A stretch of 64,000 bases of DNA from the NCBI GenBank assembly GCA_036480375.1, contig JAZGGI010000020.1:1-64000 (forward strand). The letters are read 5' to 3'. The notes under the pieces were generated by a model. That model saw only the letters and a list, made by a program, of their open reading frames with translations, was not told the DNA's origin and searched no databases. Positions 9,331-17,704 of the stretch are shown here, one piece after another. Made by a program: the position numbers and the translations under genes. This DNA comes from Candidatus Zixiibacteriota bacterium (GTDB lineage Bacteria; Zixibacteria; MSB-5A5; GN15; JAAZOE01). The first letter of the stretch is position 1; each line of letters starts with the position of its first letter.

Positions 9331-9747
9331 TTGAATATAGAAATGAACTGGCGGGGAGGATATAAATTCTCGGGGCAATCGATGTACGGCCACGAAATAT
9401 CGACCGATGCCTCGAAAAAAATAGGGGGGGCCGAGGATGGATATCAGCCCCTGGAACTATTGATGTTTGGTTTGGCTGGGTGTACCGGAATCGATGTTGT
9501 CCTGATTGCCGGGAAAATGAAACAGGAAATTACAGATTTTAGGATTAAAATAGAAGCCGAACAACGTGAAGAAAGCCCGAGGGCGTTTATCAAAGCCCAT
9601 ATTGAATATATTTTCGAGGGGAAAAACCTCGATCGGAATAAATTGGAGAAGGCTATCAAGCTATCCGATGAAAAATATTGCAGCGCCTCAGCGACACTCA
9701 AAGGCGTAACCGAAATAACTCATAGTTGTATAATTAAGGGAGAATAA
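9331..9747 (+). CDS. OsmC/Ohr-family protein
   Basis: A cytoplasmic thiol-dependent peroxidase-fold protein of about 138 residues. The two family cysteines are C51 (in LAGCTGID) and C117 (in KYCSAS), the pair that reduces organic peroxides in characterised members. The start is taken as the TTG at 9331 because a full AAGGAGG (9319-9325) lies five bases before it; an ATG four codons later (9343) is an alternative. It heads a compact cluster with a DUF302 protein (2-bp gap) and an FmdB zinc-ribbon protein (5-bp gap), so a shared redox or sulfur stress role is plausible but inferred. Confidence 0.85.
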   Translation: MNIEMNWRGGYKFSGQSMYGHEISTDASKKIGGAEDGYQPLELLMFGLAGCTGIDVVLIAGKMKQEITDFRIKIEAEQREESPRAFIKAHIEYIFEGKNLDRNKLEKAIKLSDEKYCSASATLKGVTEITHSCIIKGE

Positions 9748-9749
9748 TT

Positions 9750-10142
9750 ATGAATCTGGAATATGAAGTAACAACCGATAAACCGTTTGACCAGGTCGTC
9801 AAAAGAGTTGAGGAGTTGACCGCCGAAAAAATGTTCCGAGTTTTGCACGTCCACGATGTCCGGGCGACCCTGGCCGAAAAAGGATTTGAAAGAGAACCTT
9901 TGAAAATAATCGAAATTTGCAACGCCAAATTCGCCCATGAGGCCCTGCAGAAAGAAATGAGCGTATCGCTGTTTATGCCCTGCAAAATTAATGTCTTTAC
10001 CTCAGGCGGGAAAACGGTCGTAAAAGCAATACGCCCGGCTGCTATATCCGAATTTTTCCCGGAAGCCGGTTTGGATGATCTCGCAACCAGCGTAGACAAA
10101 ACAATTACCGATATTGTTGATGGAGCCGTTAAAGGAGACTGA
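9750..10142 (+). CDS. DUF302 family protein
   Basis: A 130-residue soluble protein matching the DUF302 fold: an N-terminal strand-helix with [16 protein letters not shown], a central [12 protein letters not shown] segment and the conserved MPCKINVF motif around residues 75-82. The function of the family is not established; members often sit beside thiol or sulfur metabolism genes. Here it follows the OsmC gene after two bases and precedes an FmdB gene, so the three are almost certainly cotranscribed. Confidence 0.85.
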   Translation: MNLEYEVTTDKPFDQVVKRVEELTAEKMFRVLHVHDVRATLAEKGFEREPLKIIEICNAKFAHEALQKEMSVSLFMPCKINVFTSGGKTVVKAIRPAAISEFFPEAGLDDLATSVDKTITDIVDGAVKGD

Positions 10143-10147
10143 TTTTC

Positions 10148-10357
10148 ATGCCAATTTTCGAATATAAATGCAAAGATTGCGGCCACTGTTTTGAAGAGCT
10201 GGTTGGTGTAACCGAACCGGAAGGCTCGCCTTTGTGCCCGAAATGCGGATCGGAAAAATGCGAAAAACAATTTTCAGCTTTTGCCCTTAATTCATCAGGA
10301 AATTCAACCGCCAAAGCCGCTCCCGCTTGTGCCAATAACAACTGCGGATTTACCTGA
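10148..10357 (+). CDS. FmdB-type zinc ribbon protein
   Basis: A 69-residue protein with a classic FmdB/CxxC_CxxC_SSSS start ([11 protein letters not shown]). Cysteines C8, C11, C30 and C33 form the zinc ribbon. A Cys-containing tail (ACANNNCG) follows, as in many small regulatory FmdB proteins. The role is unknown; it is last in the OsmC-DUF302 cluster. Confidence 0.85.
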   Translation: MPIFEYKCKDCGHCFEELVGVTEPEGSPLCPKCGSEKCEKQFSAFALNSSGNSTAKAAPACANNNCGFT

Positions 10358-10681
10358 AACGCTTAAAGAAAATTGCGCCGGTGGCGTAAATTTATATTAT
10401 GAAAAAATCTAATCTACTGTTTTTAACAGTTGTTACCGTTGCCCTCTTAGCCGTTTATGGATTTAACGGCCAGTTTAATAAACCGGGCGATCAGTGGCGC
10501 GATATTTATCCACCGACCAAATGCTTGAGCTGATAGATAATTTGAATCAATATTCATCATATCGAACCATTTAATAAATAACGAGTACAATTTCTCCAAA
10601 GTCATTGCTGACACTAATAAAAAAATAGTTTCGCAACTCGATATATTTTCCTTATTTTTCCCCATTCGAAAGGACGGGACG
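10358..10681. other. Intergenic with one short or broken reading frame
   Basis: Apart from the small 44-codon frame at 10399-10533, described separately, no gene, RNA or terminator was recognised in this 324-bp gap. Confidence 0.5.
10399..10533 (+). pseudogene. Small signal-peptide-bearing ORF, possibly frameshifted
   Basis: An ATG at 10399 opens 44 codons beginning with a good export signal (MKKSNLLFLTVVTVALLAVYG). After QWRDI the frame ends as PPTKCLS and stops, whereas a neighbouring frame continues more sensibly as YLSTDQMLELIDNLNQ before stopping near 10571. This pattern fits a single-base shift around 10505-10510 in a short exported protein of about 60 residues. I do not recognise the family. 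It may also be only a chance frame. Confidence 0.35.
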
Positions 10682-11317
10682 ATGAAAAATGACAGATACA
10701 GTCTTAGGCTTACAAAATTGTCACTGCTATTGATTGCTTCATTATTAATTATATCCTGCGGAAGTGATTCAGGTGATCCGAAAAAACTATCATCCGAGCA
10801 GACGGGGTTAGTCAGGAAATATCAGACTATGAAATTAGCCGGTATGGCCGGCGACGTCACCGCATTTCTATCAATGCGCGATTCGGTCACTAATGTTGAA
10901 ATCGGCAACTATCAAAAAAACTGGGGCTGGACTATTGATTCGACCAAAGTTTCCAATTGGGCCACAAATTGGCCGGACGTCGCCGGCCTGCCAATATTTC
11001 AGGATACTACTGACGGGGAATGGCGGCGACTGGTTTTCGCTCATGAGCCGACAATCAATGAAAAGGGCGAGGAAGTTATTCTTTACTCCGTTATATTATG
11101 GCGCAAAAACAACGATGAGTGGAAAGTTTCCAACGCTACTCGAATGATGGGCCGGTTATATAATCCGGATGGAACGAAGGCAGTCCTGAATGAGTTTTCT
11201 TTTCATCGTCTTTTCAGGATTCCGCCCGTATTTGATGACTTGCATAAGATGCCGCCCGAAGAAGGAGCCGATTCCTTGAAAGTTAGAGAGAAACCGCAGG
11301 CCCGGCCTATTGACTGA
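10682..11317 (+). CDS. Lipoprotein of unknown function
   Basis: A 211-residue exported protein with a lipobox (LIISCGSDSG, lipidated C26), so it is probably anchored in a membrane facing the periplasm or outside. The mature part has no domain I can name; its WRRLVFAHEP... and EGEEVILYSVILWRKNNDEWKVSNATRM segments suggest a small beta-rich fold. The start ATG follows GGACGGGACG. Its last codons overlap the convergent helicase gene by 11 bp. Confidence 0.7.
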   Translation: MKNDRYSLRLTKLSLLLIASLLIISCGSDSGDPKKLSSEQTGLVRKYQTMKLAGMAGDVTAFLSMRDSVTNVEIGNYQKNWGWTIDSTKVSNWATNWPDVAGLPIFQDTTDGEWRRLVFAHEPTINEKGEEVILYSVILWRKNNDEWKVSNATRMMGRLYNPDGTKAVLNEFSFHRLFRIPPVFDDLHKMPPEEGADSLKVREKPQARPID

Positions 11318-13541
11318 TAACGGTCAAATGAGCGTATTTAGCAATTAGTTTTATTGGGCCGAGCGAAGAAAAATCAACATCGACGCGCATATTTTCACCA
11401 GCGCCGTTTATTGATATAACGCGTCCCTGCCCGAATTTGGGGTGCTCGACAATGCATCCGGGACGAATCCCCTCGCCGTTTTCATATTCATAATAAACCC
11501 CTTCTGGTTTTTTCCTTGTTGGGGTTTTTATATTATTGACTGTCCGGGTCAGACCAAATTCATATTTATAAGAGCGGCGATCAATCGTATCGGTAATATT
11601 TTCCGGGATTTCCCGCAAAAACCGCGAAGGCATTGATTCTCTTCCCCCGAATCGATGGCGAAACCGAGCCGCCGTCAAAATCAATTGGTATCTGGCGCGA
11701 GTCGTTCCCACATAAAACAACCGCCGCTCTTCTTCAAGCATAGCCGGGTCATCGAAAGATCGGGCCAGGGGGAAAAGTCCATCTTCCAGGCCGGTGATAA
11801 AAACATTATCGTATTCCAGGCCCTTGGCATTATGCAGAGTCATCAAAGTTAGCTTTTCATCGGTATCCTGATAATTGTCGAGGTCGGTATAGAGTGTAAT
11901 CTCGGCCAGAAAATTATCAAGAGTCGGCTCGGCGTTATGATGGAAAAATTCCGCCGCGGCGGCGATGAATTCATCGAGGTTCTCAAGTCTGTTTTCGCTG
12001 GTCACCGGATCACCATCAGCTAGCGCTTTATCCAATCCGGTTTCATCAATAATCCGCTGAATTAATTTATCAACCGGAAGACGATTAGAATCTTCAACGA
12101 ATTTTCCAATCAATTCAGCGTATTTTTGAAATCCACTCCGGGCACGTCCGTTTAACGATTCAATTAACTGAGCCTGCCGCGACGCTTCCAGATGGGACAG
12201 ATTATTTTCTCTCGCGTAATCAGATAACTTTTCCAGTGATGTCTGCCCCAGGGCTCGTTTGGGATAATTAACGACGCGAACAAAAGACGCCTCATCTTTT
12301 GCATTTGAAATCAGTTTTAGATAAGCGACAATATCTTTTATCTCCTTACGCTGATAAAAAGACATTCCGCCGATGATCTGGTAAGGGGTATTTTCCCGCC
12401 GCAATGCTTCTTCAAAAGCGCGAGATTGAGCATTGGTACGGTACAGGATTACTATGTCTCTAAGCGTTGTCTTCTCCCGCATGGCAAGACAGTGGTTTAT
12501 CACCCAATCGGCCTCGTCTCCCTGGGATTCATGAAAACCGATAATTATTTTATCCCCGCCATCAATATCCGACCAGAGGATTTTGTCCTTGCGCGAAGTG
12601 TTATTTTTAATAACTGATGACGCCGAGTCTAAAATCAATTGTGTGCTTCGGTAATTCTGCTCCAGCTTGATAACGTCGGCGCCCGGATAATCATTTTCAA
12701 AATTTAGAATATTGGAGATGTCGGCTCCCCGCCAGCCGTAAATCGATTGATCCTCGTCGCCGACCACACAAATATTTTTATCCGGTCCGGTCAGGGTTTT
12801 CAAGAGCAGGTATTGAGCATGATTGGTATCCTGGTATTCATCCACCATGATGTATCGAAAACGGTTCTGCCATTTTTGGCTGACTTCCACATTTTCGCTT
12901 AGAATTCTGACCGTCATGACGATCAAATCATCAAAATCAAATGCGGCCGATTGGCGCAGCTTTTGCTCGTAAAGCATAAATACCCGGGCCACTTTCTCAT
13001 CGTAATATCCGTCGGCTTCAGAAGCGAACATCTCGGCCGTATAAATGCTGTTTTTAGCATTGGATATTTTTCGCAGGACCGAGTCGGGTGTAAACTGCGA
13101 CGTGCCGTTTAGTCCTAATTCGTTAATAGACCGCTTGATCAGAGATTTGCTGTCGTCGCTATCGAGAATAGTAAAGTTAGACGGATATCCCAGATGCTTT
13201 GCTTCCTGGCGGAGAAAGCGGGAACAAAATGAATGAAACGTCGAAACCCACATTCGGTCGATATCAAATCCCAGAAGCGATTCGATCCGCCCCTTCATCT
13301 CGCCCGCGGCTTTATTGGTAAATGTTACCGCCAAAACTTCCCACGGTTTCGCTTTCTGTTCGGAAATAATATAAGCCAGACGATGGGTAAGTACCCTGGT
13401 TTTGCCCGATCCGGCCACGGCCACGACCAGCAGAGGTCCTTCGGTTTTGGTCACAGCCGCAAGCTGGCGATCATTGAGATTGTCAAGCAGTCTGCTCATA
13501 GGGGGGATAATATAGAAAGTATCAGGACGGTTGGCAATCAC
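11307..13541 (-). CDS. pcrA: UvrD/PcrA/Rep superfamily 1 DNA helicase
   Basis: ATP-driven 3'-5' DNA helicase for repair and removal of recombination intermediates. Motifs: Walker A with VAGSGKTRVLTHR near the N-terminus, DEYQDTN (motif II), GDEDQSIYGWRGA (motif III), QNYRST (motif IV), TLHNAKGLEYDNVFI (motif V) and YVGTTRAR (motif VI). The C-terminus (PGCIVEHPKFGQGRVI...) is the Tudor-like domain that in PcrA/UvrD binds RNA polymerase. At 744 codons it is of usual size. The likely true start is the ATG of MSRLLDNLNDRQ at 13499, because homologs begin at about that point; the longer GTG start at 13541 overlaps hemW by 4 bp. The pcrA versus uvrD name is not decided here. Confidence 0.93.
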   Translation of the reverse strand: MIANRPDTFYIIPPMSRLLDNLNDRQLAAVTKTEGPLLVVAVAGSGKTRVLTHRLAYIISEQKAKPWEVLAVTFTNKAAGEMKGRIESLLGFDIDRMWVSTFHSFCSRFLRQEAKHLGYPSNFTILDSDDSKSLIKRSINELGLNGTSQFTPDSVLRKISNAKNSIYTAEMFASEADGYYDEKVARVFMLYEQKLRQSAAFDFDDLIVMTVRILSENVEVSQKWQNRFRYIMVDEYQDTNHAQYLLLKTLTGPDKNICVVGDEDQSIYGWRGADISNILNFENDYPGADVIKLEQNYRSTQLILDSASSVIKNNTSRKDKILWSDIDGGDKIIIGFHESQGDEADWVINHCLAMREKTTLRDIVILYRTNAQSRAFEEALRRENTPYQIIGGMSFYQRKEIKDIVAYLKLISNAKDEASFVRVVNYPKRALGQTSLEKLSDYARENNLSHLEASRQAQLIESLNGRARSGFQKYAELIGKFVEDSNRLPVDKLIQRIIDETGLDKALADGDPVTSENRLENLDEFIAAAAEFFHHNAEPTLDNFLAEITLYTDLDNYQDTDEKLTLMTLHNAKGLEYDNVFITGLEDGLFPLARSFDDPAMLEEERRLFYVGTTRARYQLILTAARFRHRFGGRESMPSRFLREIPENITDTIDRRSYKYEFGLTRTVNNIKTPTRKKPEGVYYEYENGEGIRPGCIVEHPKFGQGRVISINGAGENMRVDVDFSSLGPIKLIAKYAHLTVISQ

Positions 13542-14710
13542 TCATATAGTAACATCTCAATTATTTTATCGGCCAAAAGGAATCCGGAGTCGGTAAGGCA
13601 CAGATGATTATCCTCAATTTCAAGATAGCCGTCGTTTATAAAAGGGGCGACGGTTTTTCCTTCCAGCAATTCCAGAGCCCATTCGCCATATTCTTGCAAA
13701 AGCAAACTCTTATCAATGCCTTTGGCTCTTCGCAGTGAAAGCATGACCGTTTCGGTAAAAATCTGTTCCCGGCTTAGGTTTTCGATTCCGGCGAAAGGAA
13801 ATTGCCCCTCCTCAATCATCTCGATATACGTGTCAACCCCTGAAATATTATGATAGCGGTGATTGTCAATATACCCATGTGCGGCCGGACCGAGCCCGAT
13901 ATACGGCGATCCGTTCCAGTAAGAAATATTTTGACGGCACCGGAATTCTTTCGGCGCGAAGTTAGAGATTTCGTAGCGCGCGAATTTTTTATCCATCAAT
14001 ATATGCGAACCCAAACGATACATCTGAGCTTGTTGATCTTCATCGGGCAAAACCACTTTTCCCGAATTTGTTTTTTCCTCCAGAGCCGTTCCCGGTTCTA
14101 CCGTCAATTGATAAAATGAAATATGGTTCGGTTGCAGGGCCAGCGCGCGGTCAATATCATGCCGCAATTTCTTCATCGTTTGGCCGGGAAGACCGAATAT
14201 CAAATCGATTCCGATATTTTTAAATCCGGCCATGCGAGCATTATAAAACGCCTGATAAATACTTTTTGAATTTTGAAATCGCCCCAATTTCTTAAGAGAT
14301 TTTTCATCAAACGACTGTACTCCGATTATTATTCGATTCGCCCCGGCTCGAAACGTTTTTTCCGCGAAAGTGGCGGTCAATGATTCGGGATTGGTTTCGA
14401 TGCTGAATTCAAAACCGGACGAAAAAGTACAGAAAGCACTAACCAAAGATATCCATTTTTCAAAAAAATCGGTATCGACCAGCGACGGTGTTCCCCCTCC
14501 GATATAAATAGATGATATTTCCACCGGTTCTTGTTCAAAGGCCGATAAGACCAGTTCCGTTTCTCGGAGCAAAGCCAAATAATATCGCTGCGCCAGTTCC
14601 TCCGAAAATTTAACCTTAAAAAAATCGCAATAATAGCAGAGATTATTACAGAAAGGAAAATGAACATAAAGGGCCAAAGGCCCGGGTTGCGGCCTGAATA
14701 TTGAATTAAT
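13538..14710 (-). CDS. hemW: Radical SAM heme chaperone HemW
   Basis: HemW-type radical SAM protein (formerly annotated as oxygen-independent coproporphyrinogen oxidase) that delivers heme. The YVHFPFCNNLCYYCDF motif gives the CxxxCxxC iron-sulfur cluster site, followed by IGGGTPS, GVQSFDEKSLKKLGR and the HemW C-terminal domain. The reading frame is open upstream to 14935, but that part lies within lepB and has no sensible sequence. No ATG, GTG or close TTG precedes the conserved part. The best-fitting start is an ATT codon at 14710-14708 which overlaps the lepB stop (ATTAA), giving 390 residues, a normal length. A TTG start around 14790 inside lepB is the alternative. Confidence 0.85.
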   Translation of the reverse strand: MNSIFRPQPGPLALYVHFPFCNNLCYYCDFFKVKFSEELAQRYYLALLRETELVLSAFEQEPVEISSIYIGGGTPSLVDTDFFEKWISLVSAFCTFSSGFEFSIETNPESLTATFAEKTFRAGANRIIIGVQSFDEKSLKKLGRFQNSKSIYQAFYNARMAGFKNIGIDLIFGLPGQTMKKLRHDIDRALALQPNHISFYQLTVEPGTALEEKTNSGKVVLPDEDQQAQMYRLGSHILMDKKFARYEISNFAPKEFRCRQNISYWNGSPYIGLGPAAHGYIDNHRYHNISGVDTYIEMIEEGQFPFAGIENLSREQIFTETVMLSLRRAKGIDKSLLLQEYGEWALELLEGKTVAPFINDGYLEIEDNHLCLTDSGFLLADKIIEMLLYE

Positions 14711-15491
14711 CGAGCGACCCGAGGCGGTCAGGGCGCAATCGGGTGGGGAAGGTTGTGAGGTTGTGCCAGATAATTTCGAAAGCTTCGCCAACGTACGGCG
14801 CTTTCCATTCCGGTGAGTTGGGATCGGGTGCATACGAGAAATATACGAAAATTGCCTTCCCCTTGATATAGCTTTTATCGAGACAACCCCAGAAACGACT
14901 GTCCTGGCTGTCGTCGCGATTATCGCCGAGAACAAAAATCTGGTTGGCCGGGACCATCATCGGCCCGAAATTATCACGGTTGGATAAAACCGATGGAAAA
15001 ATTCTGTTATCGATATGTTTGGACAAAGATGGTATCGGCGCGACTTGACCGTCAACATAAAGAACCTTATCGATTATCTCAACTGTCTGCCCCTCAACGG
15101 CGGTGATTCTTTTGATAAAATCCTTGGAATCCTCAAACGGATTTTCAAACACAATAATATCGCCCGCCTGCGGAGGCGACCAGTTGTAGGCCAGTTTATT
15201 GACAAAAATATAATCGCCTTCGGTCAGAGAATCTTCCATCGAACCGGACGAGACGCGATAAGCCGAAACCACAAAGAGTCTCAGAATCATTGCCGCCAGA
15301 AGTGCGATGACTATTGTCTCGCCGTACTGCCGCCAGATCGGTTTTTCGGTTTTGGTCTTTTTGCTTACCCGCTGAAGGGCGACTTCCTGCCGCGGCGTAA
15401 ACTCACCGGTTTCATAACCGGCATTGTACCCGGTTTCGGCGCCAGTATCGAAACCGGAATTGTTCCCATACTGTGTTTCATTATAATCCAT
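14706..15491 (-). CDS. lepB: Signal peptidase I
   Basis: Membrane serine protease that removes signal peptides from exported proteins on the outer face of the inner membrane. A Gly/Tyr-rich cytosolic N-terminus (1-50) leads to a membrane helix (59-77), then the catalytic serine in SGSMEDSL (S84), the general-base lysine in DFIKRI (K127), and the conserved GDNRDDSQDSRFWG box. Length (261) is normal. It is followed directly by hemW, with which it overlaps by a few bases. The repetitive N-terminal tail with alternating Gly, Tyr and Asp is unusual for the family. Confidence 0.93.
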   Translation of the reverse strand: MDYNETQYGNNSGFDTGAETGYNAGYETGEFTPRQEVALQRVSKKTKTEKPIWRQYGETIVIALLAAMILRLFVVSAYRVSSGSMEDSLTEGDYIFVNKLAYNWSPPQAGDIIVFENPFEDSKDFIKRITAVEGQTVEIIDKVLYVDGQVAPIPSLSKHIDNRIFPSVLSNRDNFGPMMVPANQIFVLGDNRDDSQDSRFWGCLDKSYIKGKAIFVYFSYAPDPNSPEWKAPYVGEAFEIIWHNLTTFPTRLRPDRLGSLD

Positions 15492-15550
15492 ACATCAATG
15501 TTATCGGAAAGTGAGTTCTAAAGCTTAGGGTTATAACGATTTATTTAAAC

Positions 15551-15575
15551 TAAAAAAGCCGCCCGCAGGCGGCTC
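15551..15575 (-). terminator. Intrinsic terminator of the lptC operon
   Basis: Read on the minus strand, AGCCGCC, a 4-nt loop and GGCGGCT form a 7-bp GC stem followed by six T residues. It ends transcription from the gene at 15592-16374, before lepB. Confidence 0.85.
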
Positions 15576-15591
15576 ATCGAACAATTGATAG

Positions 15592-16374
15592 CTACTTCTT
15601 ATTCCAGTCTTTTTCCAGTTTTCTCAGCGCCGAGAAGCGGAGCAGAATATCTTTTTTCTCGCCTTCAAGAGTGTCGATATATTCCTGTAATTTTTCCGGC
15701 GTCAAATTAAGTTCGTTGCGATCATCTTCAGTTAGATTATTGATGCGCTCAATTTCTTCCATTAATTCTTTATACCGAATCTCATCGGCGGCATGATTTC
15801 CGGGAAACCATTGACTTTGATTTAGATCCCGAATGATGTTTTGTCTCGTGACCATTCCCGCTCCGGGGATTTGGTAATGCGTTCCGCGAGCCGAATAAAT
15901 TTCCCAGACAACTCCGCGTTTGCCGAATTTTGGAATAATGCCAAAATAAACGAGCCTCAATGAATCAGTTGTGATGCTATGCCGCTTTTTGACCTTGACG
16001 ATAACCGAATCGGGATCGTAATGATGATAGCTGAACTTGCCATTATGCATCTCGTAATAAGGCGGCGACATCTTTTCAATTGACAATAGAGCCGTTTTCC
16101 CCGTTTTCTTATTGACTTCAATCTCGGCCTGAAAAAAACCATCCTTCAGGAAATACAAAAGATAGAAATTGTCTCTGCGCATTGATTTCGAATGAACCGG
16201 AAGGATGATAATCGTATCATAATCGACGCGGTAATGATAGGACTGGTCGGTTAGTTTCCTGATATCTTCTTTGCCGATCTCAATCGCTTTATCGCGCGAC
16301 ACATCCGCTACTACAGCCGTTCCCGAGATGCCCAGCGCGATAATACAAAAAAATATTAATTTAGCGATTTTCAT
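15592..16374 (-). CDS. Exported protein of unknown function, downstream of lptC
   Basis: A 260-residue protein with a signal peptide (1-23, ending VVA). The mature N-terminus (VSRDKAIEIGKEDIRKL) resembles PepSY-like leader segments, and the middle holds beta-strand-rich sequence; the C-terminal ~70 residues are charged and helical. I cannot name a family. It overlaps the lptC-like gene by 14 bp and ends at a clear terminator, so the two form an operon and may act together in envelope biogenesis, which is inference. Confidence 0.7.
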   Translation of the reverse strand: MKIAKLIFFCIIALGISGTAVVADVSRDKAIEIGKEDIRKLTDQSYHYRVDYDTIIILPVHSKSMRRDNFYLLYFLKDGFFQAEIEVNKKTGKTALLSIEKMSPPYYEMHNGKFSYHHYDPDSVIVKVKKRHSITTDSLRLVYFGIIPKFGKRGVVWEIYSARGTHYQIPGAGMVTRQNIIRDLNQSQWFPGNHAADEIRYKELMEEIERINNLTEDDRNELNLTPEKLQEYIDTLEGEKKDILLRFSALRKLEKDWNKK

Positions 16375-16939
16375 CTTTCACCTTTTCTACATCGGTCAAT
16401 CGTCCGCTCGCTTTCTTGAATGAAATATTTTTGAGCTGAGGGTCCGACTGCATCCCCTCTCTGCTTGTCAAAGTATCGCCTCCCGGTCGGATAATGGTTA
16501 CAAAACTATCGGTAACGACCGAATCTTTTTGGCCGTCCCATTCGAGATATTCCGTCAGGAGAGTTACCGAATCCTCGCCGATAAGCACAACCTCGCCATT
16601 GACTGCCATAAAATTATCATCCTGGCGAATATAGCCCCATTTCGAGGTCAAAGTCGATAGTCGCTGCCCCAGAGAATCATAAAAATCAGCATGCAGGTTT
16701 ATCGCGATCATTGAGTCGCGCTGAGTAAACTGCTGAATTTCATCAGCCAGCAAATCGGTTGTTTTATACCCTTTCTTGTAAAGATAAATATGGGCATTGG
16801 TCGTCACCTGGTCGGGTTGGATAGAATCGGTCAGAGTAATGGCGGAATGAGGCGGACGGATAGATTCTTCCCCACAGGCCATCATTAAACAACTATATAA
16901 AATCATGGAGAAGAAGATAATTTTGTCTGAAAACTTCAC
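16361..16939 (-). CDS. lptC: LPS export periplasmic protein LptC-like lipoprotein
   Basis: A 192-residue protein that probably passes lipopolysaccharide from the LptBFG transporter to LptA. The N-terminus is a lipobox-type leader (LMMACGEES, C22). The mature part has repeating short beta strands: ..NAHIYLYKKGYKTTDLLADEIQQF.., ..INLHADFYDSLGQRLSTLTSKWGYI.., ..MAVNGEVVLIGEDSVTLLTEYLEWDGQKDSVVTD, which follow the LptC pattern (asking whether a lipid-binding beta-jelly roll). In FCB bacteria LptC is often a lipoprotein. It is the first gene of a two-gene operon. Confidence 0.75.
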   Translation of the reverse strand: MKFSDKIIFFSMILYSCLMMACGEESIRPPHSAITLTDSIQPDQVTTNAHIYLYKKGYKTTDLLADEIQQFTQRDSMIAINLHADFYDSLGQRLSTLTSKWGYIRQDDNFMAVNGEVVLIGEDSVTLLTEYLEWDGQKDSVVTDSFVTIIRPGGDTLTSREGMQSDPQLKNISFKKASGRLTDVEKVKDENR

Positions 16940-17265
16940 GTCACTACCTCATTTATATCTATCGACAAAATAAACGGCCATATTCATCGACGCTCCAATA
17001 TGTTTTACACTCGACTCCGCCGGAAGATATGTTAATCTCGCAAAAATATCAACCGCAGTACATCCGAAAATTGCGGAGATGTCAATGGCTTTTCCCACAG
17101 TGAGGCTGTGGAGCCAATGACATTCTATCGTTTAAAGTTATCCACATTAGTTTTTGCGAAAATTCCTTGTAATTTATTGTTTTGTTTTGGGTTGCGGAGA
17201 ATTGGGTTCGTTTTGTCCTTTTTCGCAGGCGAAGGCCTGTTTTTGGCTGTCGCGTGGTTGATCTG

Positions 17266-17299
17266 CCGTCGGTTCACCGCTTCGCTAAGGAACCGACGG
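17266..17299. repeat. Inverted repeat, 10-bp arms
   Basis: CCGTCGGTTC and GAACCGACGG are exact inverted copies separated by 14 bp that themselves contain a small stem. It is part of the repeat patch upstream of the TIR gene. Confidence 0.8.
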
Positions 17300-17396
17300 A
17301 ACAGTGAGCAACTTCTAAAATGGGTTTGTTTCCTCAGATTAACGTTTTGGGTCATATCAAATCGGTGGTGATTACTAAAGCATTCATATTTTTCCT

Positions 17397-17448
17397 GTAG
17401 GAGTCGCTCGCGAGCGACCCTGAAAACAGGCGTCGCCTGTTCCCCTAC
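17397..17448. repeat. GTAGG/CCTAC-bounded double-hairpin element, upstream of TIR gene
   Basis: The terminal inverted repeats GTAGG (17397-17401) and CCTAC (17444-17448) enclose two stems: GTCGCTC-GC-GAGCGAC (17403-17418) and AACAGGCG-T-CGCCTGTT (17425-17441). The same boundary pentamers enclose another hairpin element on the far side of the TIR gene (18755-18840). Confidence 0.75.
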
Positions 17449-17704
17449 CAGGCTTTTGCCGGCCAGGCTTTTGCCTGTCTTGAGAGGGGTATCCCGCAAA
17501 GCGGGATGGGGTGTGTTCCCTTTCTTCATACAAAATGGGAGATGTTAGTAATTAATGGCAAATTTTGTAAAAATTGGGAAAGTCAATAAAGTGATTGCCA
17601 TTATCATATACTTATGGTATTATGAATATAATTGTGGGCAATTGAGTTATCTATTGAGTCGCTATTGAACTTTTCGGTGAAAGATTTAATACCAGGCATG
17701 ACCG

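Larger units (their letters stand above)
16940..17704. other. 765-bp non-coding patch rich in inverted repeats
   Basis: No credible gene. It holds a perfect DnaA-box sequence TTATCCACA (17138-17146), an inverted repeat CCGTCGGTTC / GAACCGACGG (17266-17275 and 17290-17299), and a GTAGG...CCTAC-bounded double hairpin (17397-17448). The open frame on the minus strand (17125-17529) translates to low-complexity text of the sort produced by dispersed intergenic repeats, so it is not called. The region separates the lptC operon from the TIR gene. Confidence 0.6.

Noticed and set aside
17125-17529. 134-codon minus-strand frame
   Set aside because: Text such as PHPALRDTPLKTG and KTNPILRNPKQNNK is produced by dispersed intergenic repeats; no ribosome site or family.
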